A DNA stretch of 35,958 bases from Geobacteraceae bacterium (GTDB taxonomy: Bacteria > Desulfobacterota > Desulfuromonadia > Geobacterales > Geobacteraceae), in the NCBI GenBank assembly GCA_024281055.1, contig JAMXLF010000029.1, positions 1 through 35,958 of the forward strand. Direction: 5' to 3'. A program made the translations under genes and the position numbers. This document shows positions 1-8,420 of the stretch, one piece after another (position 1 is the first letter of the stretch; every line of letters begins with the position of its first letter). A model generated the notes under the pieces. That model was not told the origin of the DNA. It searched no databases and saw only the letters and a list, made by a program, of their open reading frames with translations.

Positions 1-76
1 GCCTGTATTTTGCAGGAAAAACCAAATGGTACAGCAACACCGTTACGTTGTGGCTTTTATGGATGTACTCGCTCAT
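1..76 (-). CDS. tnpA: IS200/IS605-type transposase TnpA, N-terminal fragment
   Basis: Read on the minus strand from the ATG at 76, the 25 codons before the window edge give MSEYIHKSHNVTVLLYHLVF followed by PAKYR. I recognise this as the usual N-terminus of IS200-type Y1 transposases, single-strand HUH enzymes that move IS200/IS605 elements. Only the first strands of the fold are present; the HUH motif and the catalytic tyrosine lie outside the window, so it cannot be judged whether the gene is intact. A short hairpin just upstream (89-102) fits the subterminal palindrome these elements carry at their ends. No inverted terminal repeats are expected for this family. Confidence 0.72.
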   Translation of the reverse strand, partial: MSEYIHKSHNVTVLLYHLVFPAKYR

Positions 77-88
77 CCAAACATTTTA

Positions 89-102
89 CGCCGCAAGCGG
101 CG
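89..102. repeat. Hairpin next to tnpA, possible IS200-type left end
   Basis: A perfect 6-bp stem with a 2-nt loop (CGCCGC-AA-GCGGCG) lies 12 nt upstream of the tnpA start. IS200/IS605 elements carry imperfect subterminal hairpins recognised by TnpA, so this may mark the element end. The exact boundary cannot be set from one copy. Between here and 315 I see no gene, only the 20-bp repeat at 206-245. Confidence 0.4.
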
Positions 103-205
103 GGGAATTCAACCCGAAGAGATTAAACAAATAACTTGCCCGATTTTGCCCCAGCGAGGGGGCTTAGCTGCTCAATCGGTGAGTTTTTCAAGGCCCTGGT
201 ATACA

Positions 206-245
206 CTTGCATCTACATTTATATGCTTGTATCTACATTTATATA
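206..245. repeat. Two tandem 20-bp repeats
   Basis: The unit CTTGCATCTACATTTATATG occurs twice head to tail with two mismatches. It is AT-rich, in contrast to the surrounding GC-rich coding DNA, and lies between the transposase fragment and the first host gene. Confidence 0.75.
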
Positions 246-315
246 CCGAGCAGATATATAGATGTATTAACTTTTCCCTTTGCTGGACTATTCTTCAAAT
301 CTAACTTTTCGTCGT

Positions 316-594
316 CTATTTCTTCACATACCGCCGCTCACCAGAAACCGGGTCATACTCCACCTCCACCGTATTCCCCGTTTCAGGATCTTCAAACCTT
401 TCGCCTGTTCTGTGCCAGCGACCGTCATCGCCGTGCTCTTTACGTTGATAGCGCCAACGCTCGAACAGTACCGCGATTGTCAAAACGCATCCCCAGATCA
501 GAAACGGCAGGTAAGCGCATTTGCCCTGAATTCGCAATACCAGGCCGGTCACCGCCAGCGCCAGACCGACAATCAGCAATACCAAGCGCAGCAT
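316..594 (-). CDS. Small membrane protein of unknown function
   Basis: The product has 92 residues. Two hydrophobic segments (about 2-20 and 27-45) are separated by a short Gln-Gly-Lys-Cys linker, and a charged soluble tail (about 47-92) includes an RYQRKEHGDDGRWHRTGERF-type stretch. I do not recognise a named family. The topology is that of a two-span inner-membrane protein with a C-terminal cytoplasmic tail. It starts 5 nt after the stop of the upstream YbjQ-family gene, so the two are almost certainly cotranscribed. A GGGG run about 9 nt before the ATG is a modest ribosome site. Function is not assignable from sequence. Confidence 0.7.
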   Translation of the reverse strand: MLRLVLLIVGLALAVTGLVLRIQGKCAYLPFLIWGCVLTIAVLFERWRYQRKEHGDDGRWHRTGERFEDPETGNTVEVEYDPVSGERRYVKK

Positions 595-599
595 AAGGT

Positions 600-923
600 T
601 TACCCCTGCTTTTCCAGTACCACAGCGGTACCGTAGGCTACAATTTCACTCATCGTCTGTCCGATCTCCGACGAGTCGAAGCGCATCATCACGATGGCGT
701 TAGCATTCATCATGGTGGCATTCTTGACCATGCGATCGATGGCATGACGGCGTGCCTCTTCGAGCAGCTGCGTATATTCCGTAATTTCGCCGCCGAATAT
801 CGAGCGAAGCCCGGCAAGGATATTTCCGGCCAACCCCCTGCTGCGGACGACCACGCCAAAGACCTGCCCCTTTACATCGACAACACGATAGCCTGAAACA
901 TTTTCCGTCGTAGTAACGATCAT
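600..923 (-). CDS. YbjQ/UPF0145 family protein
   Basis: The product has 107 residues, the usual length of the YbjQ/UPF0145 family. Visible hallmarks are the N-terminal Val-Thr-Thr-Thr-Glu start, the GVVVRSR strand, the GGEITEYTQLLEEAR helix and the NANAIVMMRFDSSEI core with a closing VAYGTAVVLE strand. These proteins form oligomeric ferredoxin-like barrels; a metal-binding role has been suggested but biochemical function is not established. An in-frame ATG exists further upstream (1010), but the ATG at 923 has a GGAGG seven bases before it and matches the family start, so I chose it. It is the first gene of a two-gene operon with the small membrane protein. Confidence 0.85.
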   Translation of the reverse strand: MIVTTTENVSGYRVVDVKGQVFGVVVRSRGLAGNILAGLRSIFGGEITEYTQLLEEARRHAIDRMVKNATMMNANAIVMMRFDSSEIGQTMSEIVAYGTAVVLEKQG

Positions 924-1102
924 CACATCCTCCTTCGATTCGATCATTTCTTCATGCGCCAAGACGCAACAACATTCCAATGAAAACCGCTCAACATGAT
1001 ACATAACCATCTACCGACAAGCAATGTAAAAAACGGACAGACAAATGACTCAAAATAGGCAGTAATCCACGTCGATATATGCGAGAAAGTTACAGGAAGG
1101 GC

Positions 1103-1138
1103 AGACCTACACCTTCATTCAGACCTACACCTTCATTC
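1103..1138. repeat. 18-bp exact tandem duplication
   Basis: The unit AGACCTACACCTTCATTC is present twice without mismatch and overlaps the stop codon of the broken exbD reading frame. It looks like a recent slippage duplication. The rest of the 924-1132 intergenic region shows no gene. Confidence 0.9.
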
Positions 1139-1545
1139 ACTTCTCATCGGAATAGTACGTAAGCAGCACCCTGCTCGCCCTGTTTTCCGGATCTCCGCCA
1201 TGATCTGGATGAACTGCTCGTAGAGCAGCTTCTTGTCGGCTCGCAGCAGCACGGTAAGTTCCTTCGAGCTCCGGAGCAAGAGGCGCAAATCGGCTTGCAG
1301 TCTCTCCCTGGGTATCGGGCGGTTGTCCAGGTAGATCCGGCTGCCCGCATCGATCGTGACGACCACCACGCGGGAAACCTCCCCATTCGCAGCGTTAACG
1401 CTCTTTGCCCGCGGCAGGTCGATGTCGATGGTCGAAGTGGCAATGGTGGTCCCGACCATGAAGATGAGGAAGAGCTGCAGAAGGGTGTCGATCATTTGGC
1501 CTCGTACTTTTTGACCCCACCCCCTTCTCCGCTGAAAGCCTTCAC
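1133..1545 (-). pseudogene. exbD: Frameshifted exbD/tolR-like gene
   Basis: The open stretch from the ATG at 1495 encodes the ExbD membrane anchor (MIDTLLQLFLIFMVGTT) and periplasmic domain, but both ends are wrong for the family. Upstream in another frame, a GTG at 1545 opens MKAFSGEGGGVKKYEAK, a typical ExbD cytoplasmic N-terminus; one missing A in the AAA before 1495 separates it from the anchor. Near 1178 one extra G switches the end from TGEQGAAYVLFR-stop (ExbD-like, stop at 1144) to an unrelated tail. Repairing both gives about 133 residues, normal for ExbD, which couples the proton motive force to TonB-type transport together with ExbB. No exbB is adjacent. It is either an inactivated gene or carries two sequencing errors. 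Confidence 0.75.
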
Positions 1546-1578
1546 TTTCCCCGTTGTACGTGTCAGCTAGTCAACGCC

Positions 1579-1606
1579 TTGCAGACCGCCATAACGAGGA
1601 TATACT
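1579..1606 (+). promoter_or_regulatory. Sigma-70 promoter of the RND efflux operon
   Basis: TTGCAG at 1579-1584, 16 bp, then TATACT at 1601-1606, about 50 bp before the adaptor start codon. It is a good match by eye and well placed for the efflux genes. Confidence 0.6.
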
Positions 1607-1657
1607 GATTTTCGGATAGCCGTATTTCTGATGCCGCCAGCCGAGAGGAATGAGGCC

Positions 1658-2830
1658 ATGCGTACGACGCTTATCGCCCTTGCCTGCCTGTCAGCGTTGA
1701 TGATGTGTGCGTGCCACAGGGAAAAACCGGCCGTCCAGCAGGCGCCGGACGTCGCGGTCGTGCAGGTTCTCCAGAAGGACGTCCCGATCATTCACGAGTG
1801 GGTCGGTACCGCCGACGGGCTGGTCAATGCCACCATCCGGGCGCAGGTCACCGGTTACCTCATCCGGCAGGATTATACGGAAGGCGAGCTGGTGAAGAAG
1901 GGGCAGCTCCTGTTCGAGATCGACCCCCGGCCGTTCAAGGCAACACTGGACCAGACCCAGGGTACTCTCGCCCAGCTGGAAGCGGTCTACGACAACGCCC
2001 GGGCCAACCTCGCCCGGGTCCAGCCCCTGGTGGCGCAGAACGCGCTCAGCAAGAAGGACCTGGACGATGCCGTCGCCGCGGAAAAATCCGCCCGGGCGCA
2101 GGTACTCTCGGCCAGGGCCGCGGTGGAGAATGCCAGGCTCAACCTCGGCTTCACGCGAATCACCTCCCTCATCGACGGTGTTGCCGGGATTGCCCGGGCA
2201 CAGGTCGGCGACCTGGTCGGCCCCGCCGTCCAGGGGGGCGAGCTCACAACGGTCTCCACCATCGATCCGATCAAGATCTACTACACCATCAACGAGCAGG
2301 CCTACATCACCTTCATGCGACGCTTCTCGACCGAGGCCGAAGGTCTCGCGGAGGCGAAAAGACTCCGGATCGAGCTCATCCTGGGGGACGGGTCGGTCTA
2401 TCCCAATACCGGGAAATTCTACGCCATCGCCCGGCACGTAGACGTGCGGACCGGCACGTTCCGGGTGGCGGCGCTCTTTCCCAATCCGACCGGCCTTCTC
2501 CGCCCCGGGCAGTTCGTAAGGGTGCGAGTACGGATCGGCACGACGAAGGGAGCGCTCCTCGTGCCGCAGCGGGCCGTGATTGAGCTCCAGGGGAACTACC
2601 AGGTGGCCGTGGTGGGGAGCGACGACCTGGTGGAGATACGGCCCGTGAAGCCGGGCGAGCGCCTCGGCACCCTCTGGGTGATCGACGAAGGGCTCAAACC
2701 CGGAGAACGGGTGGTCGCGGAGGGGCTCCAGAAGGTGAGACAGGGACTGCTCGTGAAACCGCAGCCGTTTACCGCCGTGTCCACGGCCGTTCCCGGGAAG
2801 AGCGCCAAACCCGCAAGCGGCGGGAGGTAA
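1658..2830 (+). CDS. RND efflux periplasmic adaptor (AcrA/MexA type lipoprotein)
   Basis: The product has 390 residues and is the membrane-fusion protein linking an inner-membrane RND pump to an outer-membrane channel. An N-terminal lipoprotein signal ends at Cys19. The barrel-sandwich (lipoyl-like) halves flank a coiled-coil hairpin rich in Ala, Gln and Arg (about residues 90-165). The conserved half-motifs VTGYLIRQDYTEGELVKKGQ, LLFEIDPRPF and LNLGFTRI are all visible, followed by the beta-barrel and membrane-proximal domains. The start at 1658 is preferred over an ATG nine codons earlier because it begins the signal peptide directly and has a GAGG upstream. It lies 6 nt before the pump gene. 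Substrates cannot be told from sequence. Confidence 0.93.
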   Translation: MRTTLIALACLSALMMCACHREKPAVQQAPDVAVVQVLQKDVPIIHEWVGTADGLVNATIRAQVTGYLIRQDYTEGELVKKGQLLFEIDPRPFKATLDQTQGTLAQLEAVYDNARANLARVQPLVAQNALSKKDLDDAVAAEKSARAQVLSARAAVENARLNLGFTRITSLIDGVAGIARAQVGDLVGPAVQGGELTTVSTIDPIKIYYTINEQAYITFMRRFSTEAEGLAEAKRLRIELILGDGSVYPNTGKFYAIARHVDVRTGTFRVAALFPNPTGLLRPGQFVRVRVRIGTTKGALLVPQRAVIELQGNYQVAVVGSDDLVEIRPVKPGERLGTLWVIDEGLKPGERVVAEGLQKVRQGLLVKPQPFTAVSTAVPGKSAKPASGGR

Positions 2831-2836
2831 CCGCCC

Positions 2837-5800
2837 ATGTACCGTTTCTTCATCAACCGCCCCATCGTGGCGATCGTCATCGCGATCATCATGGTCATCA
2901 TCGGCATGGTCTCCATGGTGGGGCTCCCGGTAGCCCAGTACCCCAACATCGTCCCCCCCGAGATCCTCATCCAGACCACCTACGTGGGGGCGGACGCCCT
3001 CACCATCGAGCAGGCGGTCGCCACGCCCCTGGAGCAGCAGATGAGCGGCGTGGACAACATGAATTACATGTTCTCCCTGAACCCCAACAACGGCCTGATG
3101 CGGATGACGGTGAACTTCGACGTAAAGACCGACCCGAACACTGACCAGGTGCTCGCCCAGCTGCGCGAGTCCCAGGCCGAGAGCCAGCTGCCGCTCGACG
3201 TGCGCAACTACGGGGTCACGGTCCAGAAAGCCCTCTCCGCCCCCCTCATGATCATTGCCCTCTATTCGCCCAAGGGGAGCTACGACGCCACCTTCCTCGC
3301 CAATTACGCCTATATCAACATCGTCGACCAGCTCACCAGGGTGAAGGGAATCGCCAGTGTCGCGGTTTTCGGCGCGGGCCAGTACGCCATGCGCTGCTGG
3401 GTACGCCCGGATATCCTGGCCAAGCTCGACATCACCATCCCCGATATCGTCACCGCGCTGCAACAGCAGAACACGGTGAACCCCGCCGGTCAGGTGGGGG
3501 GCGCGCCAAGCCCCCCCGGCCAGGAGTTCACCTACGCGATCCGTGCCCAGGGGCGCCTCGCCACCCCCGAGGAGTTCGGCCAGATCGTCCTGCGGGCCAA
3601 CCCGGGCGCATCCATCGTCCGTCTGAAGGAGGTGGCCCGCCTTGAACTGGGTGCCCAGGACTATAACATCATCGGGCGCTTCAACGGCAAGCCCTCGGGG
3701 ATCCTGGCGCTCTACCAGCTCCCCGGCACGAATGCCCTGGAAGCGGTCGACAGAGTCACGAGGGTGATGGCCTCCATCAAGGGCTCCTTCCCCGCCGACC
3801 TCGACTACGGCATCGGGCTCGACACCACCAGGTCGGTTACCGCCGGGCTGCACGAGATCATCGTCACCCTCCTCATCGCGGTCGTTCTGGTCATCATCGT
3901 GGTCTTCGTCTTCCTCCAGGGGTGGCGGGCGACCCTCATACCCATCATCGCCGTGCCGGTGTCGCTCATCGGCACCTTCGCCTTCTTCCCCCTGCTCGGG
4001 TTTTCCATAAACCCCATCGCCCTCATGGGGATGGTCGTGGCCATCGGCCTCGTGGTGGACGACGCCATCGTGGTGGTCGAGGCGGTGGAGCGCCACATCG
4101 AAGAGGGGCTGGCACCGAAGGAGGCCTCGCTCCAGGCCATGAGCGAGGTCGCCGGCCCGGTCGTGGCCATCGCCCTGGTGCTCGCCTCCGTGTTTCTTCC
4201 GACCGTCTTCATCCCCGGGATCACGGGCCGGCTCTACACCCAGTTCGCGGTCACCATCGCCATATCGGTGATCCTCTCCGCCTTCAACGCCCTCACCCTT
4301 TCCCCCGCCCTCTGCACGATCCTCCTTAAGCCGAAAAGGGAAGCGCGCGGGCCTCTGGGGTGGTTTTACCGCAGCTTCAACCGTATTTTCAGACAGGGAA
4401 CCGATGTCTACGTCGCCGTATCGCGCGCCGTCATCCGCAAAGCGGCGATCGGCATCGTCATCCTCGCCGTGGCGAGCGCGGGGATCGTCCTGCTGGGGAA
4501 GCGGATCCCCGGCGGCTTTCTCCCCGAGGAGGACCAGGGGTATGTCTACGCCGTCATCCAGCTGCCCAACGCCGCCTCCCTGCAGCGGACCTCGGAGGCC
4601 TGCCGCCGGGCGGAGCGGATCATCATGGCTACCCCGGGGGTGGAGCACTGCACCACGGTCGTGGGCTTCAACCTCATGAGCTACGTCCGCAACACCTACA
4701 GCGGCTTTTTCTTCATCCGGCTCAAGGAGTGGAACGAACGGCAGCGCCCCGGCGAAAACGCCGCAGGGATCATCGCGCGACTCAACCGCGAGCTCGGGCA
4801 ACTTCCCGAGGGGAACGCCTTCGCCTTCTCCCCGCCGGCCATCCAGGGGATCGGCACCGCGGGGGGCGTCACGTTCATCCTGGAAGACCGGGCCGGCAAG
4901 GATGTCCCCTTCCTGGCGCAGAATACCGACAAGTTCATCGCGGCCGCCCGGAAGCGCCCGGAACTGCCGCGGGTGACCACGACGCTGCTGCCCAGTGTCC
5001 CCCAGTATTTCGTGGACGTGGACCGGGACAAGGCCCTGATCGAGGGGGTGGACCTGAGGCAGGTCTACGGCACGCTCCAGGCATTCATGGGTGGACAGTT
5101 CGTGAACTACTTCAACCGCTTCGGCAGGCAGTGGCAGGTCTATGTGGAGGCCGAGGGGGACTTCCGGCGGGACGTCAAGCAACTGGGGCAGTTCTACGTG
5201 CGCAATTCCAATGGCGACCCGGTGCCGCTCGCCGCGGTGACGCGGGCAGAGCACCGCTTCGGCCCCGAGTTCACCATGCGGTACAACGAGTACCGGTCGG
5301 CGCAGATCAACGCCACGGCGGCTCCCGGCTACAGCTCGGCCCAGGCGATGCGGGCACTGGAGGAGGTCTTCCACGAAACCATGCCCGGCGAAATGGGGTT
5401 CGACTACCTGGGCATGTCGTTCCAGGAGCAGAAGGCGCAGCAGGGGGTCCCGCCGGCGGCCGTCTTCGGGCTCTCGCTCCTGTTCGTGTTCCTGATCCTT
5501 GCCGCGCTCTACGAGAGCTGGTCGCTGCCGTTCAGCGTGCTCCTCAGCACCCCCATCGCCGTATGCGGCGCATTCATCGCCATCTGGCTGCGGGCGATGC
5601 CGTTCAACATCTACGCCCAGATCGGCCTCATCGTCCTCATCGGCCTCGCGGCGAAGAACGCCATCCTGATCGTCGAATTCGCCAAGGACGAACACGAGAA
5701 AGGTGCAGGCCTGATGGACGCGGCGCTCGCCGGGGCGAGGCTGCGGTTGCGGCCCATCCTCATGACCTCCTTCGCCTTCATCCTCGGCTGCCTGCCGCTC

Positions 5801-5956
5801 GCCATCGCCAGCGGTGCCGGGGCCCTCGCCCGGGAGGTGATGGGAACCGGCGTCATCGGCGGCATGGTCGCGGCCACGCTGATAGCGATCGTTCTCGTCC
5901 CGATGATGTTCTATGTCATCGAGAAGCTGGCAGGGGGGGAAAAATCAGAAAGGTAG
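2837..5956 (+). CDS. RND multidrug efflux pump, AcrB/MexF-type (HAE1)
   Basis: The product has 1039 residues, full length for a hydrophobe/amphiphile RND transporter. It has twelve expected membrane spans and two large periplasmic loops. TM4 carries the paired aspartates of the proton relay ([17 protein letters not shown], near residue 405) and TM10 the matching lysine ([19 protein letters not shown], near 940). The N-terminus [10 protein letters not shown] is typical. It would export drugs, solvents or other amphiphiles from the periplasm and outer leaflet using proton influx. It is cotranscribed with the adaptor. No TolC-like channel gene follows, so it probably borrows one encoded elsewhere. 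Confidence 0.95.
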   Translation: MYRFFINRPIVAIVIAIIMVIIGMVSMVGLPVAQYPNIVPPEILIQTTYVGADALTIEQAVATPLEQQMSGVDNMNYMFSLNPNNGLMRMTVNFDVKTDPNTDQVLAQLRESQAESQLPLDVRNYGVTVQKALSAPLMIIALYSPKGSYDATFLANYAYINIVDQLTRVKGIASVAVFGAGQYAMRCWVRPDILAKLDITIPDIVTALQQQNTVNPAGQVGGAPSPPGQEFTYAIRAQGRLATPEEFGQIVLRANPGASIVRLKEVARLELGAQDYNIIGRFNGKPSGILALYQLPGTNALEAVDRVTRVMASIKGSFPADLDYGIGLDTTRSVTAGLHEIIVTLLIAVVLVIIVVFVFLQGWRATLIPIIAVPVSLIGTFAFFPLLGFSINPIALMGMVVAIGLVVDDAIVVVEAVERHIEEGLAPKEASLQAMSEVAGPVVAIALVLASVFLPTVFIPGITGRLYTQFAVTIAISVILSAFNALTLSPALCTILLKPKREARGPLGWFYRSFNRIFRQGTDVYVAVSRAVIRKAAIGIVILAVASAGIVLLGKRIPGGFLPEEDQGYVYAVIQLPNAASLQRTSEACRRAERIIMATPGVEHCTTVVGFNLMSYVRNTYSGFFFIRLKEWNERQRPGENAAGIIARLNRELGQLPEGNAFAFSPPAIQGIGTAGGVTFILEDRAGKDVPFLAQNTDKFIAAARKRPELPRVTTTLLPSVPQYFVDVDRDKALIEGVDLRQVYGTLQAFMGGQFVNYFNRFGRQWQVYVEAEGDFRRDVKQLGQFYVRNSNGDPVPLAAVTRAEHRFGPEFTMRYNEYRSAQINATAAPGYSSAQAMRALEEVFHETMPGEMGFDYLGMSFQEQKAQQGVPPAAVFGLSLLFVFLILAALYESWSLPFSVLLSTPIAVCGAFIAIWLRAMPFNIYAQIGLIVLIGLAAKNAILIVEFAKDEHEKGAGLMDAALAGARLRLRPILMTSFAFILGCLPLAIASGAGALAREVMGTGVIGGMVAATLIAIVLVPMMFYVIEKLAGGEKSER

Positions 5957-6019
5957 GGAGTTGTAGAGTTTTGGAGTTATCCTTTTGACTTCCATCATGG
6001 AAGGGAAATCCCCTCATTT

Positions 6020-6271
6020 TCACCTTCTTTTCTTGCCCAGTTCTGCCAACGGCGCAAGGTCGACATGCTGCCGGCGCTTGACCACCCTGACCCCCTCCGT
6101 AGCGGAGAACTGCTCGACCAGCTCGGGAAACTCCTTTTTCAGCGCCTTCCTCACCGCGTCATGATCTATCGACAGCAGGTCGTCCGCGAGGAGCCCGCCG
6201 CGGCCCTTCAGAAACCGATCCAGAAGATCGTCGAACTTCCGCAGAAATTGGATCATGTCCAGAATGAACAT
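6020..6271 (-). CDS. Small protein of unknown function, possibly N-terminally incomplete
   Basis: From the ATG at 6271 the product is 83 residues, mostly helical and charged, with a basic end (GKKRR). I do not recognise a family. The ATG has no ribosome site. The frame stays open upstream for 61 more codons to a TAG at 6455-6457, and this stretch reads like real protein: FSCDCLKWIRHLAGKKLKLD, then ELRSIHNGKFPPSK leads straight into the ATG. An AAGGAG lies at about 6437-6442, followed by GTC/GTA codons but no ATG, GTG or TTG. The true product may therefore be about 137 residues, with a rare or lost start codon. Confidence 0.5.
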   Translation of the reverse strand: MFILDMIQFLRKFDDLLDRFLKGRGGLLADDLLSIDHDAVRKALKKEFPELVEQFSATEGVRVVKRRQHVDLAPLAELGKKRR

Positions 6272-6541
6272 CTTGCTGGGGGGGAATTTGCCGTTGTGGA
6301 TGCTTCTCAGCTCATCGAGTTTCAGTTTCTTCCCTGCCAGGTGACGGATCCATTTGAGGCAGTCACAGCTAAAGGCTGTTTCAACGTTCCCGCTCGATAT
6401 GGTGAATCGTATCCGGTTATTTGCTACGACGGTATCTCCTTCTTCTTGTAAGCTCTATCATACCCTTCCCGCCGGCGCCCCGATAGCGGTCACAGCAGAA
6501 TCAGAGCGTGGCAAAGAAGGAAGGAGACTGAAAAAAAATTT

Positions 6542-6630
6542 CACACGGATAAAATCTGATAAGAATCTGATTATTCTCTCAAATCGACTTTACCGAGTTT
6601 ATCCGAAATTATCAGATTTTTATCCGCGTG
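6542..6630. repeat. Imperfect inverted repeat (CGGATAAAATCTGAT type)
   Basis: Arms at 6542-6562 and 6609-6630 (CACACGGATAAAATCTGATAA against the complement of TTATCAGATTTTTATCCGCG) are about 90% complementary across a 46-nt AT-rich spacer. It sits in the gap between two minus-strand genes, 20 nt beyond the cytochrome stop, and may act as a terminator. A related sequence is at 13171-13279. Confidence 0.7.
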
Positions 6631-6649
6631 CTTTCTCCGTACCCCATCC

Positions 6650-8173
6650 CTACTGGTGAAGCGAGGGCATCGGCATATAGTCGTTGTGGCAGACGTAGCA
6701 GTTCCAGATCCAGTAGTTGTCTCCCTGGAGCTGCTGAGGGATGGTGTTGTCCGCCGGGTTCGTGGAGGTATATTCGGCATGGGTGCTGTTGTGGCACCCT
6801 TCGCAATAGAGCTGCCCGTTCATCTTGGGATCGGGTGAATTGGTCATGACGGAATTGCGGTAGAGGGTGTTGCTATTTTCCTGGTGCTTCGCGTCGTGGC
6901 AGTCACCGCATCGCGGCTCCTGCAGCCACGGCTGGCGGCCGGCCGCAAGTGAGCTTGCCATCCCGGACATGTCCCCATGGCAGTCCGCGCAGCTCTTCCC
7001 GGCGTGCGACATGATGCCCCGCAGGCAATTGGTCTTCGGCCCCGGGTGGCAGTTGTAGCAGTCGGGATCCTTAGGGTCGGCGCTGACATTAACCTTGTCC
7101 TTGTGAAAGCCGTGCATCGCCAGGGAAAGGTTCTTGATACCCGGCTTGCCGGGAAGCCCGAGGGCATTGTCGGCATGGCATTCGGCACAGAGGTGAAGGA
7201 CGCCCCTGGCTCGGTCGGCCACCAGTGTCGTGCCACTGTTCTTGTCGTGGGCCTGGAGGATATTGAGAAACGGATTGGCGGTGCCGTGGCAGTTGCTGCA
7301 GTTAATCTCCGAGGAAACGGGAGCCACCACGCTGGTGGTGGCAAGAACCGCACTGGTAGTGCTATCGGTAACGGTGATCGTGGCGCTGCCGAACGGGTCC
7401 CACGTCCCGTCATCGTCGTACGGGGTGAGGGGAATCCCCGTGGCAACGAAACCGAGGCCATTAGCGTCGACAGCCATGGTGCCGGCCAGGGGAGTTCCGG
7501 TGATGCCGACATTGGGCGTGGTTTTCCAGCCATACTTGGCATAGTTGTACTGCGAGGCATAGTTCCAGAAATTCGTGTGGGACGCAGAATCGGTCTTTTT
7601 CGGAAAGGAGTAGCTCACGGTGATACCGCTCGTCACGATCCCCACCCCCCTTTGTACAACCTGGACGTGAAGGGTGTTGTACGGCGGGAGGATCAGGAGA
7701 GCGGAGTAGTCGTCCTGCATGCAGTGCATCCCGAGGTCGTTCCAGGCGAGAATTACGTAATCCATAGACGCGGCGGGTATCATCTGTGAGGGGGGAAGGT
7801 TGGTGTAGTCCACGTAGGGTGCATGGGCGGTGGTCAGTGCCCAGTCGACGCGGGTAATTGCCCCGAAACTGACGGTGCAGACCCGGGAGGTCGTCTCGTA
7901 GCCGGTCGCCGACGCGGTAAGGGTGTATCGGCCGGAAGGCCGCGATAGAGTGAATGTGCCACTGGCGTCCGTGGTGATCGATGCGGAGCCATCGCTAATG
8001 GTAACGCCTGCCAAGGGTTTGCCGGTGTTGATATCCTTTGCCACCCCAGTGATGGCACCGGCCCCGGTTGCCAAGAAGACACCGCCGCCGTCACCGCCAC
8101 AGCCGGACATACCAGCTATAAGCAGAGCCAGGAGAATCCCCCGCGATATTGTAGCCCAGCCGATTACGCGCAT
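6650..8173 (-). CDS. Seven-haem c-type cytochrome lipoprotein with carboxypeptidase-regulatory-like domain
   Basis: The product has 507 residues. A lipoprotein signal ends in AGMSGC (about residue 23), followed by a Gly-rich linker. A carboxypeptidase-regulatory-like beta sandwich follows (about 40-115, GVAKDINTGKPLAGVTISDG), then a middle region without a known domain. Seven CXXCH haem sites lie in the C-terminal 40%: CSNCH, CAECH, CYNCH, CADCH, CGDCH, CEGCH, CYVCH, with further His residues available as second axial ligands. It probably acts as a periplasmic or outer-membrane electron carrier in extracellular or metal respiration. GTG at 8179 is also in frame, but ATG at 8173 has GGAGG at the right distance. 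It is transcribed alone. Confidence 0.92.
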   Translation of the reverse strand: MRVIGWATISRGILLALLIAGMSGCGGDGGGVFLATGAGAITGVAKDINTGKPLAGVTISDGSASITTDASGTFTLSRPSGRYTLTASATGYETTSRVCTVSFGAITRVDWALTTAHAPYVDYTNLPPSQMIPAASMDYVILAWNDLGMHCMQDDYSALLILPPYNTLHVQVVQRGVGIVTSGITVSYSFPKKTDSASHTNFWNYASQYNYAKYGWKTTPNVGITGTPLAGTMAVDANGLGFVATGIPLTPYDDDGTWDPFGSATITVTDSTTSAVLATTSVVAPVSSEINCSNCHGTANPFLNILQAHDKNSGTTLVADRARGVLHLCAECHADNALGLPGKPGIKNLSLAMHGFHKDKVNVSADPKDPDCYNCHPGPKTNCLRGIMSHAGKSCADCHGDMSGMASSLAAGRQPWLQEPRCGDCHDAKHQENSNTLYRNSVMTNSPDPKMNGQLYCEGCHNSTHAEYTSTNPADNTIPQQLQGDNYWIWNCYVCHNDYMPMPSLHQ

Positions 8174-8252
8174 ACACACTCCTCCCAGTCGATTGCTCCC
8201 CGTATTCCGGTGAAAGCCGGCTTCTCATGAAAGCAGATGATATTTTCATAAG

Positions 8253-8280
8253 AGTTTATCCGCGCAAAGCTTACTGTCAA
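8253..8280 (-). promoter_or_regulatory. Sigma-70 promoter of the cytochrome gene
   Basis: On the minus strand, TTGACA (8275-8280), 16 bp, then TAAACT (8253-8258), about 80 bp before the cytochrome start. The -35 box is perfect. The rest of the 8174-8420 gap shows no gene. Confidence 0.6.
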
Positions 8281-8420
8281 CGGCGGCTGCACATTAAAAT
8301 CTTTCGAACAGCCTGCGCAGGGGACCTCACCCGACGCTTAGTGCCATCCTCTCCCAAAGGGCAAGGATTGAGGGTTAACCCATAACCACCCTCCTCGTGG
8401 AACAGCGTCTGACTTATCGC

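Noticed and set aside
26-304. Open frame of 92 codons on the plus strand at the left edge
   Set aside because: It is antisense to the recognisable transposase N-terminus and runs through the AT-rich tandem repeat; no ribosome site or family similarity.
1691-5695. Very long minus-strand open frame opposite the efflux genes
   Set aside because: A shadow of GC-rich coding DNA; the translation is low-complexity Gly/Asp/Arg/His-rich and the plus strand encodes textbook RND proteins.
5957-6019. CTTCCAT/ATGGAAG hairpin as terminator of the efflux operon
   Set aside because: The loop would be a single base, or the stem only 5 bp, with no T-run directly after it; too weak to call.
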